Source of the DNA: Clostridiaceae bacterium
GTDB taxonomy: Bacteria > Bacillota > Clostridia > Lachnospirales > Lachnospiraceae
Assembly (NCBI GenBank): GCA_902362725.1
Contig: CABIXM010000030.1
Location: forward strand, 1-34,139
Direction: 5' to 3'
DNA length: 34,139 bases
Both the position numbers and the translations under genes were made by a program. Below, piece after piece: positions 7,583 through 15,794 of the stretch; position 1 is the first letter of the stretch; every line of letters starts with the position of its first letter. Below the pieces are notes generated by a model. That model searched no databases, had not been told where the DNA came from, and was given only the letters and a program-made list of their open reading frames with translations.

Positions 7583-9115
7583 TCAATGTCTGTCCCGATA
7601 CCCCTGTACCGAATCCCATACCCCATCCAGAGCTTCGATCGTCTGGCAGTACAGTCGATACTTTTCATCATATACGGCGGACCGCGCCGGGTCGGGTTCT
7701 ACCTTCGGTAAGATGCGGCACATCTTATCCGCGGCTTCCTTTGCATCGGAAGCGTCTCCATTGGCTACAGCGGCCAGGACCGCGCAGCCGAAGGCTCCGG
7801 TCTCGCTGACCTCCACACCCTCCACCGGAAGCTTCATCACATCCGCGAACATCTGAGTCCACATGGGCGAGCGGGCCGCACCGCCTGCCAGGCGGATAGA
7901 TTTCGGCTGTTCCGTGCGGGTCGCGAGAAGCTTCTCCAGATGGTAGCGGTGGCTGAAGGCCACGCCCTCATAAACGCTCCGCAGAAGATGCTTTCTTGTG
8001 TGGAAATTGCTGATTCCCACGAAGCTTCCCAAAGCGTTCGGGTGTACATTGCTTGCCATCAGGAAGGGCAGATAGATGGGGCAGAACTCCTCTGCAGGAA
8101 TCTCTCCCACCCACTCGTTCATCTGTTCATAGATATTCTTTCCGGTCTTCTTACACTCCTCCCGGAGCTCCGGAAGCAGGTTTTTCATAAACCACTCGTT
8201 ATTCCCGGCTGAAGTGGGACTGCACTCCTCCACCAGATAATAATCCGGCAGACAGAAGAAGGAATTCATCATGACGCTGCCGTCGGTCACCGGAGTCTTC
8301 CGGATATACTCGTTGATACTCCAGGTTCCGGCAATCATGCACACCCGCTCTTCATCGGTGATTCCCACAGCCAGCGCGCAGGCGTCGATGTCGAAAGCGC
8401 CTCCCGCCACTGGCGTCCCGGCCTTCAGTCCGGTCTTTTTCGCCGCTTCTTCCGTAATTCTGCCGCAGATGTCAGTGGAATACTTCAGGGGCGGAAGTTT
8501 GTCTAAGATTTCCGAAAGTCCGAATAGTTTTACTAATTCCGGATCATATTCCCCCGTATGGAGATTCACCAGATTGCAGCCGGAATAATCCGTCCGTTCC
8601 GCGTACGCCTCTCCTGTCAGCCGGAAGCGCACATAATCCTTACAGGCAAATACCCACCGGGTTTTCTCTATCGTTTCCGGCTCATGTTCCTTCAGCCACG
8701 CCAATAAAGAAACCGGCTGACTGCTCAGGATGTGCTGGCAGGAGAGGGCGAATACCTTCTCCTCCGTGCCGTCCTCTTTCCATTTTTTCGGATACCGCCA
8801 GGCACGGTTATCGGTGGAAATGATGCCGTTCCGGACGGGACGTCCGTCCTTGCCCCACAGATACAGACCTTTGCCGTGGCCGCAGACCGCCACGCAGGCA
8901 ATGTCTTCCCCGGTAACGCCCGCCTTTTCCAGGGCGCGCCGGATCACCTGACAGTTGGCCTCCCACATTTCCTCCATATCCCGCTCCGTAAAGCCGGGCT
9001 TCGGAACCAGCATGGCCGTGTCCATTCCGGCCACAGCCACTTCTCTTCCGTTTTCATCAAATACAGCCGCCTTGGTAGCGGTTCCGCCGTTATCCAAACC
9101 AAGATAGTATTTCAT
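7583..9115 (-). CDS. FGGY-family carbohydrate kinase
   Basis: A 510-residue kinase of the FGGY family (xylulokinase, L-xylulose/3-ketogulonate kinase, erythritol kinase, glycerol kinase). The ATP phosphate-binding motif DNGGTATK is at residues 8-15, and the predicted catalytic Asp is in GGAFDIDA near residue 242. The C-terminal GGAARSPMWTQMFADV matches the second FGGY signature. It overall resembles the pentulose/sugar-acid branch, though that assignment is from memory of the family and is uncertain. GGGAGGT precedes the ATG. It lies between the acetyltransferase fusion and the symporter, so it probably phosphorylates a polyol or ketose imported or released by this island. Confidence 0.88.
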   Translation of the reverse strand: MKYYLGLDNGGTATKAAVFDENGREVAVAGMDTAMLVPKPGFTERDMEEMWEANCQVIRRALEKAGVTGEDIACVAVCGHGKGLYLWGKDGRPVRNGIISTDNRAWRYPKKWKEDGTEEKVFALSCQHILSSQPVSLLAWLKEHEPETIEKTRWVFACKDYVRFRLTGEAYAERTDYSGCNLVNLHTGEYDPELVKLFGLSEILDKLPPLKYSTDICGRITEEAAKKTGLKAGTPVAGGAFDIDACALAVGITDEERVCMIAGTWSINEYIRKTPVTDGSVMMNSFFCLPDYYLVEECSPTSAGNNEWFMKNLLPELREECKKTGKNIYEQMNEWVGEIPAEEFCPIYLPFLMASNVHPNALGSFVGISNFHTRKHLLRSVYEGVAFSHRYHLEKLLATRTEQPKSIRLAGGAARSPMWTQMFADVMKLPVEGVEVSETGAFGCAVLAAVANGDASDAKEAADKMCRILPKVEPDPARSAVYDEKYRLYCQTIEALDGVWDSVQGYRDRH

Positions 9116-9137
9116 CGGATACCTCCCTGGAATTTAT

Positions 9138-9494
9138 TTACATGCAGAATCCGTCCATCTCGTAGTACGCGAAATCTTTTCTGCGATCCAGACGTCCCAG
9201 AACTGCGACAACCGGCGTATTGCTCTCCAGAATCAGAGAATACTGTCCCTTGGGAATCAGATAGTTCTCGTCGCCCACCGGATAGTCCAGACGGAAGCAG
9301 TTCACTCTTCTGCCGCCCACCCGGAGCACCATCTGATCCGGCTCCCGGTCGGTGAACAGCACCGTCACCTTTACCTCCGCGTCCACATCGGTGCAGTTGG
9401 TGATAGTCAGTGCCTCATGTCCGAAGGGCTCCTCGTCTCCCTGGGGCGGCATATCGCCGTCTGCAAAAATCCACACTTTCTTTCCGTAATCCAT
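9138..9494 (-). CDS. Possible independently translated ASRT-like domain inside the fusion gene
   Basis: Within the fusion, in frame, ATG at 9494 (Met205) is preceded by AAAAGGAGG at 9503-9511, eight bases away, a near-ideal ribosome binding site. Translation from here would give a 118-residue ASRT-like protein, the size of free-standing members. The site may be active or a relic of a formerly separate gene. I record it as an alternative product, not as a second gene. Confidence 0.45.
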   Translation of the reverse strand: MDYGKKVWIFADGDMPPQGDEEPFGHEALTITNCTDVDAEVKVTVLFTDREPDQMVLRVGGRRVNCFRLDYPVGDENYLIPKGQYSLILESNTPVVAVLGRLDRRKDFAYYEMDGFCM

Positions 9495-10106
9495 ACTCTT
9501 ATCCTCCTTTTGAACGGTTTTTCCATGTTCATCTATGTACCGAATAACCCGACAGGGATTGCCTGCCGCGATACAGTTATCCGGGATATCATGAGTCACC
9601 ACGCTGCCTGCGCCGATGACCACATTGCTTCCGATAGTCACGCCCGGGACCACCCGGCATCCCCCGCCGAACCAGACATTGTCGCCTACGCTGATCGGGA
9701 ACGCCCACTCATAGAGCTGATTTCGAAGCTCCATGTCAATGGGATGATGCGCTGTATAAAAGCCGCAGTCCGGGCCGATAAATACATTATTTCCAAAGGT
9801 AATCTTCGCCGGGTCCACGAAATTGCAGCCGTTGTTGGCGAAGAAATTATCCCCCACTTCTACATTGAATCCGAAGCCGCAGAACACATTAGGCTCCACA
9901 TCCGGATTCTTTCCCACCTTTCCGAACAGCTCCCTCACCAACTCTTCCCGGCGCTTCTTGTCATTGGCCGGAATCCGGTTGTATTCCTGGCAGAGCATCA
10001 GGGCTGCGGTCACCAGCTCGTCGCGCCCGCGAAAGGTCGTGTTGTACATTTCTCCGCGCATGCATTTTTCAAATTCCACGCGATCGTAGTCGATATGATT
10101 TCTCAT
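9138..10106 (-). CDS. Maltose/galactoside O-acetyltransferase fused to a sensory-rhodopsin-transducer-like domain
   Basis: A 322-residue two-domain protein. Residues 1-~195 are a left-handed beta-helix acetyltransferase of the MAT/GAT type, with the N-terminal MAC-like helices, hexapeptide turns, the catalytic His in YTAHHP (His121) and the closing AGNPCRVIRYI. It would transfer acetyl from acetyl-CoA to a sugar hydroxyl. Residues ~205-322 (KVWIFADGDMPPQG to the C-terminus) match the ASRT family (Anabaena sensory rhodopsin transducer, PF07100), a beta-sandwich proposed to bind small molecules, probably carbohydrates. MAT/GAT enzymes normally end where the second domain begins here. An internal Shine-Dalgarno sequence at the junction suggests an in-frame gene fusion (see 9138-9494). 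Start chosen at ATG 10106 after AGGAGGA. Confidence 0.85.
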   Translation of the reverse strand: MRNHIDYDRVEFEKCMRGEMYNTTFRGRDELVTAALMLCQEYNRIPANDKKRREELVRELFGKVGKNPDVEPNVFCGFGFNVEVGDNFFANNGCNFVDPAKITFGNNVFIGPDCGFYTAHHPIDMELRNQLYEWAFPISVGDNVWFGGGCRVVPGVTIGSNVVIGAGSVVTHDIPDNCIAAGNPCRVIRYIDEHGKTVQKEDKSMDYGKKVWIFADGDMPPQGDEEPFGHEALTITNCTDVDAEVKVTVLFTDREPDQMVLRVGGRRVNCFRLDYPVGDENYLIPKGQYSLILESNTPVVAVLGRLDRRKDFAYYEMDGFCM

Positions 10107-10174
10107 AGAGTCCTCCTGCTGTTCCGAAAGTACCTGTCTAAATTATCTGTTCCAATTAAAGTAAATAGACAAAA
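10107..10174 (-). promoter_or_regulatory. Upstream region of the acetyltransferase-kinase-symporter unit, weak promoter candidate
   Basis: Between the terminator and the acetyltransferase start, the minus strand holds TTGGAA, 17 bases, TACTTT as a weak sigma-A-like candidate, and GGAACAG appears twice, 28 bases apart (complement at 10119-10125 and 10147-10153). No LacI-like CAAACG core is present. The assignment is weak. Confidence 0.3.
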
Positions 10175-10211
10175 TGCCCGGTCTGTGTCCTTCTAAGGCA
10201 CGGGCCGGGCA
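10171..10211 (-). terminator. Rho-independent terminator ending the 13-gene operon
   Basis: On the minus strand, TGCCCGG (10211-10205) pairs with CCGGGCA (10181-10175) and is followed by TTTTG. It lies 24 bases beyond the stop of the DapA-family gene and splits the catabolic island into transcription units. Confidence 0.75.
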
Positions 10212-10234
10212 CTTTCATCAAACAAAACCTTTAC

Positions 10235-11140
10235 TTAAAGAGTAATGTTATGTCTCTTTAATACATCCTTGATAACTTCCATCTCTTCGTCTGTTACGCT
10301 TGCGGTGGGTCTCTTCATCCAACGCTTGCAGGTGCCTGCCAGCTCCATGGTAGCCTTGGTGATAGCGATAACATCCTTGTCTACACAGAAGAACAGTTCA
10401 TCGTAGAAGTCCGCAAACTTCATATATTTCTCTCTGCACTCCTCGAATTTTCCTGCGTTGTAGTCGTTGAACATCTCCAGGCAAAGCTTCGGGGTGATAT
10501 TGCCCGGCGCTCCCATGATGAAGCCCTGTACGCCCAGGCAGATAGCCGGGAAGAACTCGAATTCGTCGCCGGATACCATGATGAAGTCCAGATCCTTGTC
10601 CATCTTGTTCATGATTCTCTGAATCTTGTCGGTGGTGGTGGACTGCTTCAGAGCCTGGATGTTCGGCAGCTTCGCCAGACGGTTCAGCATCTCGCCGCTG
10701 CAGTGGTGCGGATTCTCCGGGCAGTTGTAAATCATGATGGGCAGAGCGGTCTTCGCGTTCAGATCCTCGAAAAAGCTCTCCAGCTCATAATCACGCAGGG
10801 AGAAGAACTCGGTCGGTGTAACCAGAGCCATATCAGCGCCAGCATCCTTGGCATCCTGGATGTACACCAGAATATCGTCGATGCAGGAGCCTACGCAGCC
10901 TGCCACGATGAGAGCGTCCGGAGCCTCAGCGCGGGTTGCCGCGGTGATTTTCTTTCTCTCTTCTCTCGGAATGTATTTTACCTCGCCGGTATAGCCCAGG
11001 ATGAAGAGGCTCTCCATGCCTGCTTCTACACATCTGTGTACCAGAGCCCGGTAGGATTTCTCATCAAAGCTGCCATCCTCATTCCATGCGGAAAGTACAG
11101 CCGGTGTTACAGTTTTTAATCTCTCAAGCATTGCATTCAT
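10235..11140 (-). CDS. DapA/N-acetylneuraminate lyase family aldolase or deaminase
   Basis: A 301-residue class I lyase of the DHDPS/NAL superfamily. The Schiff-base lysine is Lys165 in QALKQS, the catalytic Tyr is Tyr138 in IMIYNCP, and the GxxGE loop appears as GYTGE at residues 49-53. Family members cleave or condense pyruvate adducts or deaminate cyclic imines; one member, the delta1-pyrroline-4-hydroxy-2-carboxylate deaminase, follows D-hydroxyproline dehydrogenase. Being last in an operon with such a dehydrogenase makes that function attractive, but KDG-type aldolase or NAL activity is also possible. GAGGAGA precedes the ATG. The gene is followed by a clear terminator. Confidence 0.82.
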   Translation of the reverse strand: MNAMLERLKTVTPAVLSAWNEDGSFDEKSYRALVHRCVEAGMESLFILGYTGEVKYIPREERKKITAATRAEAPDALIVAGCVGSCIDDILVYIQDAKDAGADMALVTPTEFFSLRDYELESFFEDLNAKTALPIMIYNCPENPHHCSGEMLNRLAKLPNIQALKQSTTTDKIQRIMNKMDKDLDFIMVSGDEFEFFPAICLGVQGFIMGAPGNITPKLCLEMFNDYNAGKFEECREKYMKFADFYDELFFCVDKDVIAITKATMELAGTCKRWMKRPTASVTDEEMEVIKDVLKRHNITL

Positions 11141-11173
11141 GGTCTTATTCTCCTCTGATTTCTAAAAATAAAT

Positions 11174-12349
11174 TTATACTTCCTTCTCAAGTCTTGCGTC
11201 CATCTCCGGTGACAGCGGCTCGTAACCTGTCTCTGTGATCAGGTAGCCGGTCTCAACACGGACGCCGTGATGCTTCGGATGACCGAAGATACTGATATCG
11301 ATGGATACGATGGAGCCCGGCTGCAGGACGTCGGTTCCGTTGGGTCCGAAGAACGGTCTCTCTGCTTCCATCAAGCCCAGGCCGTGAACGAACGGGCACA
11401 CAATGTATTTGGTCCAGTCATGCTTCTCGTAAATCTTTGCTCCGATCGGATCCAGGGTCTTGCCTGTCTCGCCCGGCTTCAGAGCGTCACGGGTCTTGCG
11501 GAATACCTCGCGGATGACATTGATGCAGTCCTTCTGCTCCTGGGTATATTCGCCGGATACCGGAAGGGTGTCGCCCATAACGCCTGCATAGCCATTATAT
11601 CTGGGCGCGATACCTACCATAACCATATCGCCGGCCTTCATCGGTGTGTTGGAAGCTACCGGTGCCACTGCGTTGCTCATGATACCGGAACCAACCATGG
11701 TCTGGAACGCAAAGTTGTTGGCATTTCTGGAACGGCATGCATACTCTCCTGCTGCCGCAACCTCGATCTCAGTAGCGCCCGGTTTTACCTTTGCTTCCAT
11801 GGCTTTCAGAGCTTCATAGGTCATACCGAAAGCGGTACGGATATTCTGAACCTCCCAGGGGCTCTTGAAGTAACGCAGGTAATCGTACTCGTCTGTGATA
11901 TCTACGAACTCTGCGCCCTTGAAGCCTTCCTGCAGCAGTACATAGATGGAATGCGGGAAGTAGAAGGAGCCTACGATACCGATTCTCTTGATGTGGATTC
12001 CCTTGTCCTGCAGAATCTTGTTCAGGTCGTCAAAACCGATGATGGTTGCGTTCGGATACTCCTCCTCGGGAACCATAAAGGGCTTGAAGCAGTAATTCTC
12101 GGTAATCGCGCTTGCGTATTTTGCGAAGGGCGCGGATTCCGGTCCGCCGAGAAGAATTGGATCTGCCTCATTGGCAAATACCATAACCGCTTCCTTCTCA
12201 AACTGCGGACACCAGCCGGTCAGGTACCAGCCGTCTGCCACGTTCAGTTCATCATAGTAAATGATTGCGCAGTCCAGATTTTTCTCCCGAAGGATTCCTT
12301 TTACCTTCTCTACTCTGCGTTTTGTTTCCTCAAGATTGAAATAAGCCAT
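11174..12349 (-). CDS. M24-family creatinase-like protein lacking most metal ligands
   Basis: A 391-residue pita-bread-fold protein with a creatinase N-terminal domain (~1-165) and an M24 C-terminal domain. In metal-dependent prolidases and aminopeptidase P the motif DxGAxYxGYxSD supplies two Asp ligands. Here it reads GIAPRYNGYAGV, so they are Gly246 and Val257. The catalytic His322 (VHGLG) is kept, the second His of HExP is Ala329, the Glu of TIEPG is Asp351, and GVRVE keeps Glu366. This pattern is like metal-independent creatinase rather than a peptidase, so I expect C-N bond hydrolysis of a small molecule rather than dipeptide cleavage. It lies between the FAD dehydrogenase subunit and the DapA-family gene. 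Annotation pipelines would probably call it Xaa-Pro peptidase. Confidence 0.82.
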   Translation of the reverse strand: MAYFNLEETKRRVEKVKGILREKNLDCAIIYYDELNVADGWYLTGWCPQFEKEAVMVFANEADPILLGGPESAPFAKYASAITENYCFKPFMVPEEEYPNATIIGFDDLNKILQDKGIHIKRIGIVGSFYFPHSIYVLLQEGFKGAEFVDITDEYDYLRYFKSPWEVQNIRTAFGMTYEALKAMEAKVKPGATEIEVAAAGEYACRSRNANNFAFQTMVGSGIMSNAVAPVASNTPMKAGDMVMVGIAPRYNGYAGVMGDTLPVSGEYTQEQKDCINVIREVFRKTRDALKPGETGKTLDPIGAKIYEKHDWTKYIVCPFVHGLGLMEAERPFFGPNGTDVLQPGSIVSIDISIFGHPKHHGVRVETGYLITETGYEPLSPEMDARLEKEV

Positions 12350-12378
12350 ATTCTTACCCTCCTATACATTTTTTGTTT

Positions 12379-13542
12379 TTACTTAAACCGGTACAGATCG
12401 TATCTGTCCATTTTCACATCTGTCTGTTCGCCCAGAATCATCTGCATAATCAGCTTTCCTGATAGCGGTCCGTATGCGATACCGCTTCCGCAGTGACCGG
12501 AGCAGACATAGAAGCCCGGAACATTAGTTTTTGAGATAATCGGCTCGTGGTCCGGTGACCAGGGACGTAAGCCTGCGTAGGTATGGATGATATTGACATC
12601 CGCAATCATCGGGTAGAACCGGATAGCGCGCTTTGCCATGGCCCGGGTTACCTCGAAGTTGGTCTTTGTATCCTCCGCCGGGTATTTACTGAAGCCGATC
12701 AGCGCGTTCTGCGCGCCCGTGGGCTCTGTCAGAAAGCCGATTCCGTATTTCTGACGGATAGCGTCGTCGCCGGAAAGCTCCATATCATTTCTCAGGAAGT
12801 TGTAGCCAATCTCGCATACATAGCGGTTGGATACTCTCACATCCGACTCGGCTACCAGGATATCGCCCTTCATCTTGGTGACAGGAATGTCCACGCCTAC
12901 CATCTTACCGATTTCCGGTGACCATACGCCAGCCGCGTCGATGACATACTTAGTAAGGATATCACCCTTGTCTGTCAGGACCTTTCCTACGGAACCGTCC
13001 GGATTCAGCTCAATTCCAAGGACTCTGGTAAAGCGCATCAGCTCTCCGCCCAGCTTCTCTACCTTCTCGCCCAGGGCGAAACCAAACAGCATCGGGTTCA
13101 GGGAACCGCCCTCGGTAAATTCGATGGCTCCATAGATATCCGGGGCCAGATTCGGCTCCGCCTCGTGAAGCTCTCTGCTGTCTACCATTCGGCAGGCGAT
13201 GCCGTCTGCCTGCTTCTCCGCGCACTGCTTCTTGGCCTGCTCGAACTGCTCTTCGTCCTCAGCCAGGGTAAACATTCCATTTTCAATCCAATCCACGTCT
13301 GCGTCCAGCTCATTTTTTACCAGGTTCTCTACCTCGCTTACCGCGAGCTTCATGGTATGTGTGACTTCACCCGGAGCTGTATCACAGATATAATTATTTC
13401 CGTCGCATCTTGCTGACGTGCCTGCTACAAGGTCTCCTTTTTCGATGAGAACTACGCTGAGGCCACGCTTTGCAAGCCAATACGCATTGGAAAGCCCTAC
13501 GATTCCTCCGCCTATTACCACTGCATCTACACTTTTACTCAT
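12379..13542 (-). CDS. FAD catalytic subunit of a D-hydroxyproline/proline/opine-type dehydrogenase complex
   Basis: A 387-residue flavoprotein of the DadA/HcnC/LhpB/OoxB group. The FAD motif GGGIVG lies near the N-terminus, followed by VVLIEKGDLVAGTSARCDGN, and the C-terminus carries AGLRPWS and SGHCGSGIAYGP. In related complexes this subunit oxidises the C-N bond of a secondary amine (proline, D-hydroxyproline, octopine, glycine in HcnC). Start chosen at ATG 13542, seven bases after AAGGAG and 4 bases after the stop of the ferredoxin/BFD subunit. Three electron-transfer subunits are encoded immediately before it. Its paralogue at 135-1295 lacks such partners. Confidence 0.87.
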   Translation of the reverse strand: MSKSVDAVVIGGGIVGLSNAYWLAKRGLSVVLIEKGDLVAGTSARCDGNNYICDTAPGEVTHTMKLAVSEVENLVKNELDADVDWIENGMFTLAEDEEQFEQAKKQCAEKQADGIACRMVDSRELHEAEPNLAPDIYGAIEFTEGGSLNPMLFGFALGEKVEKLGGELMRFTRVLGIELNPDGSVGKVLTDKGDILTKYVIDAAGVWSPEIGKMVGVDIPVTKMKGDILVAESDVRVSNRYVCEIGYNFLRNDMELSGDDAIRQKYGIGFLTEPTGAQNALIGFSKYPAEDTKTNFEVTRAMAKRAIRFYPMIADVNIIHTYAGLRPWSPDHEPIISKTNVPGFYVCSGHCGSGIAYGPLSGKLIMQMILGEQTDVKMDRYDLYRFK

Positions 13543-13546
13543 CGTT

Positions 13547-14353
13547 TCACTCCTTATACACACCGAATGCTACCGGCTTAATCGGCATACGCACGCGATC
13601 AGGTTCAATCTCATTGGGCTTGATTCCCAGCTCGCTGCCCAGAATCCGGGATACCAGCTTGGAACAGGTTCTGCCCTGGCAGAGTCCCATTCCGGCGCGG
13701 GTACGCTTTTTGATTCCTTCCACTGTCTTTGCGCCCTCGGCGATGGCTTTTTTAATATCGCCTACGGTCACCTCTTCACAGCGGCATACAATCAAATCGT
13801 CCGGTACATTGGTCCAATCATCTCTCTCCAGAAGCTTTGCTCTGGTGTCTTCGTCCGTCAGATTCAGCCGGCGCATGCTTCTTACGTCGTCGCTGACCTC
13901 TTTAGGAACCTCGATGGTGACAATCGGTGTACAGTCATTGGCCTTCGCATTATTGATTCTTACTACCTTTGCGTCGCATACATACTGACCGGCCCGGTCT
14001 ACTGCCTTCACGATATCGCCTTTTTCCGGCAAGGGCAGGTATTCGAACGGGAAGCTTACGGTCGCCATATCCTTCGACTTATCTACTACGAAAATAGCAA
14101 GTCCGGGACATTTAGTCAGGCAGACACCGCAGCCTACACATTTGCTTTCATCCAGCACCGGAAGATTGGTAATCAGATCGCCTACCGTAATGGCTCCGAA
14201 CTTACAGGCCGTCTCACAAGGATTGCAGGGAATGTTCTGGCAGCATTCGATCACTGCCACCGGTCCCTTTTTCAGCCGCTCCTCTGACGGATATCTTCCC
14301 GCCTCTTTTAATTCAGCGGAATTTAAAAAACCTACTTTTGTAATATCACTCAT
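13547..14353 (-). CDS. Iron-sulphur subunit with ferredoxin and BFD-like [2Fe-2S] domains
   Basis: A 268-residue electron-transfer subunit. Two cysteine clusters are visible near the N-terminus: Cys38-x4-Cys43-x2-Cys46-x3-Cys50 and the standard Cys72-x2-Cys75-x2-Cys78-x3-Cys82, consistent with two [4Fe-4S] centres. The C-terminus has a BFD-like [2Fe-2S] domain with Cys190, Cys192, Cys225 and Cys230 (VCRCEEVT and GMGLCQGRTC). In many HcnB/OoxA homologues the BFD domain is the C-terminus of the NAD/FAD subunit; here it is on a separate protein fused to a ferredoxin. I chose ATG 14353, preceded by GGAGGG and overlapping the previous gene by 8 bases, over the in-frame start at 14416, which overlaps it by 71. 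Confidence 0.87.
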   Translation of the reverse strand: MSDITKVGFLNSAELKEAGRYPSEERLKKGPVAVIECCQNIPCNPCETACKFGAITVGDLITNLPVLDESKCVGCGVCLTKCPGLAIFVVDKSKDMATVSFPFEYLPLPEKGDIVKAVDRAGQYVCDAKVVRINNAKANDCTPIVTIEVPKEVSDDVRSMRRLNLTDEDTRAKLLERDDWTNVPDDLIVCRCEEVTVGDIKKAIAEGAKTVEGIKKRTRAGMGLCQGRTCSKLVSRILGSELGIKPNEIEPDRVRMPIKPVAFGVYKE

Positions 14354-15461
14354 GTTTTTTGCCCTCCGCAACAATTCTGTTCTTTGCGTTCTGACGTCTC
14401 TCACCGAAGGGTCCAAGGCGCAGCGCTTCCAGTCGTTCTACGATTTCTTTCTTCCTGTCAGCTGCTTCCGCGTCGCTTAAGTGACCCAGCTGATGTGCCA
14501 TGGATACGCCTGCCAGACGTCCCTCGTCCATGGCTGTACTTGCCTCTTCTACGCCTGCCGTATCGCCTGCTACGAAGATACCATGTACATTGGTCTCCAT
14601 GTTCTCGTCGTGAATCGGCATCCAGCCTCCCAGCTCCGGGATAAAGCCGTTCTTTACGCCAAGCAGGGTGCTGATTTTAATCTGAGGTCTTAAACCCGTG
14701 GCGATACAGATGGTATCACAGTCAATCTTCTTCTCGGTTCCCGCGATGGGCTGGAAATGATCGTCCAACTGAACGATAACTGCATCCTTGACCTCTCCGT
14801 TCTCATCCGGATCCGCATGCAGTACGGTGTGGGACAGGTAGACCGGAACGCCCGCTCTGCGGATTTTTCCCGCATGGACACAGTAGCCGCCAATCTTCGG
14901 CGCTGCCTCTACGATACCTACCACATTGGCTCCCGCCTGCATCAGCTGATAGCTTACAATCAGTCCCACATTTCCGGATCCTACCATCAGGATTTTCTTT
15001 CCCGGCAGCACGCGTCTTACATTAACCATGGTCTGTGCTGCTCCGGCTCCCATGACGCCCGGAAGGGTCCAGCCTTCAAAGTTAACCGCGTTCTCCGCTC
15101 CGCCGCAGGCTACCAGAATCTCTTCCGCCTCTACTACTACGGTTTCTGAGGTTCCGTCTTCTTTCTTCCGTACCAGAGCAACCTGCTTATCACCGACGGT
15201 GCCGACTGCTGTAGTGTTCAGCCACAGCTCCACGCCTACTTCTTTGGTCTGCTCCAGCATCTGCTTTCCTATATTAATACCTCTCGTTCCGGCCTTATGC
15301 TTCGAGGATCCGAAGAACTTATGTATCTGCTTGAAAAGCTGACCGCCCGGAGTGTCATTTTCATCTATAAGGAGAACCTGCGCGCCTGTCTGCGCCGCCT
15401 CGATGGAGGCTGCCAGACCTGCCGGTCCTGCGCCGATGATCAAAATCTCTCTTTTTTCCAT
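14346..15461 (-). CDS. NAD(P)/FAD-binding alpha subunit of the dehydrogenase complex (HcnB/LhpE/OoxA-like)
   Basis: A 371-residue pyridine nucleotide-disulphide-oxidoreductase-like flavoprotein. It has an N-terminal FAD motif IIGAGPAG, the ENDTPGGQL segment, a second Rossmann motif (VGSGNVG) in the middle, and the C-terminal FAD-contacting GIFVAGDTAG. There is no redox-active CxxC. In D-hydroxyproline dehydrogenase, dye-linked proline dehydrogenase, hydrogen cyanide synthase and opine oxidase, such a subunit passes electrons from the substrate-oxidising flavoprotein to an acceptor. It is shorter than HcnB-type homologues because the BFD region is encoded separately by the next gene. GGAGG precedes the start, 4 bases after the [2Fe-2S] gene stop. 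Confidence 0.87.
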   Translation of the reverse strand: MEKREILIIGAGPAGLAASIEAAQTGAQVLLIDENDTPGGQLFKQIHKFFGSSKHKAGTRGINIGKQMLEQTKEVGVELWLNTTAVGTVGDKQVALVRKKEDGTSETVVVEAEEILVACGGAENAVNFEGWTLPGVMGAGAAQTMVNVRRVLPGKKILMVGSGNVGLIVSYQLMQAGANVVGIVEAAPKIGGYCVHAGKIRRAGVPVYLSHTVLHADPDENGEVKDAVIVQLDDHFQPIAGTEKKIDCDTICIATGLRPQIKISTLLGVKNGFIPELGGWMPIHDENMETNVHGIFVAGDTAGVEEASTAMDEGRLAGVSMAHQLGHLSDAEAADRKKEIVERLEALRLGPFGERRQNAKNRIVAEGKKHE

Positions 15462-15465
15462 CCTA

Positions 15466-15768
15466 CTACTCCTCCGTCCGGTTCTGAGTCTCGATAATCA
15501 TGCCGTCTTCTACCGGAGTAATGCAGGTCCGTACATTCCGCTGACCATTCACAATCATAACACAGTCCGTACACTGACCAATTCCGCAGAAAATTCCTCT
15601 CGCCGCATGATTCTTACGGGTATATCTGTTTACACGCACTCCCTTTTCCAGAAGCGCCGCTGCAATCATCTGTCCCTTTTCTACCTTGATCGGCACCCCG
15701 TCAAGGATTACCGTTACTTCTTCCACTTCAGGCGCGTCGCCTAAAATCGGATGTTTTTTTATACTCAT
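15466..15768 (-). CDS. Small [2Fe-2S] subunit of the dehydrogenase complex (HcnA/LhpF-like)
   Basis: A 100-residue plant-type [2Fe-2S] protein. Its cluster ligands are Cys61, Cys66, Cys69 and Cys82 with C-x4-C-x2-C-x12-C spacing, within GIFCGIGQCTDC, followed by the VNGQRNVRTC strand. The size and motif match the small subunit found with HcnB/HcnC-like flavoproteins. Start chosen at ATG 15768, five bases after GGAGG; the upstream in-frame TTG at 15780 contributes the Shine-Dalgarno itself. It is the first of the four dehydrogenase genes and is followed 4 bases later by the NAD/FAD subunit. Confidence 0.88.
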   Translation of the reverse strand: MSIKKHPILGDAPEVEEVTVILDGVPIKVEKGQMIAAALLEKGVRVNRYTRKNHAARGIFCGIGQCTDCVMIVNGQRNVRTCITPVEDGMIIETQNRTEE

Positions 15769-15794
15769 GATTGCCTCCAAATAAATCGAATAGA

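Noticed and set aside
11267..12496. 409-residue plus-strand ORF opposite the M24 gene
   Set aside because: It is the antisense of an M24 gene with clear homology and a good ribosome binding site, and shows no domain of its own.
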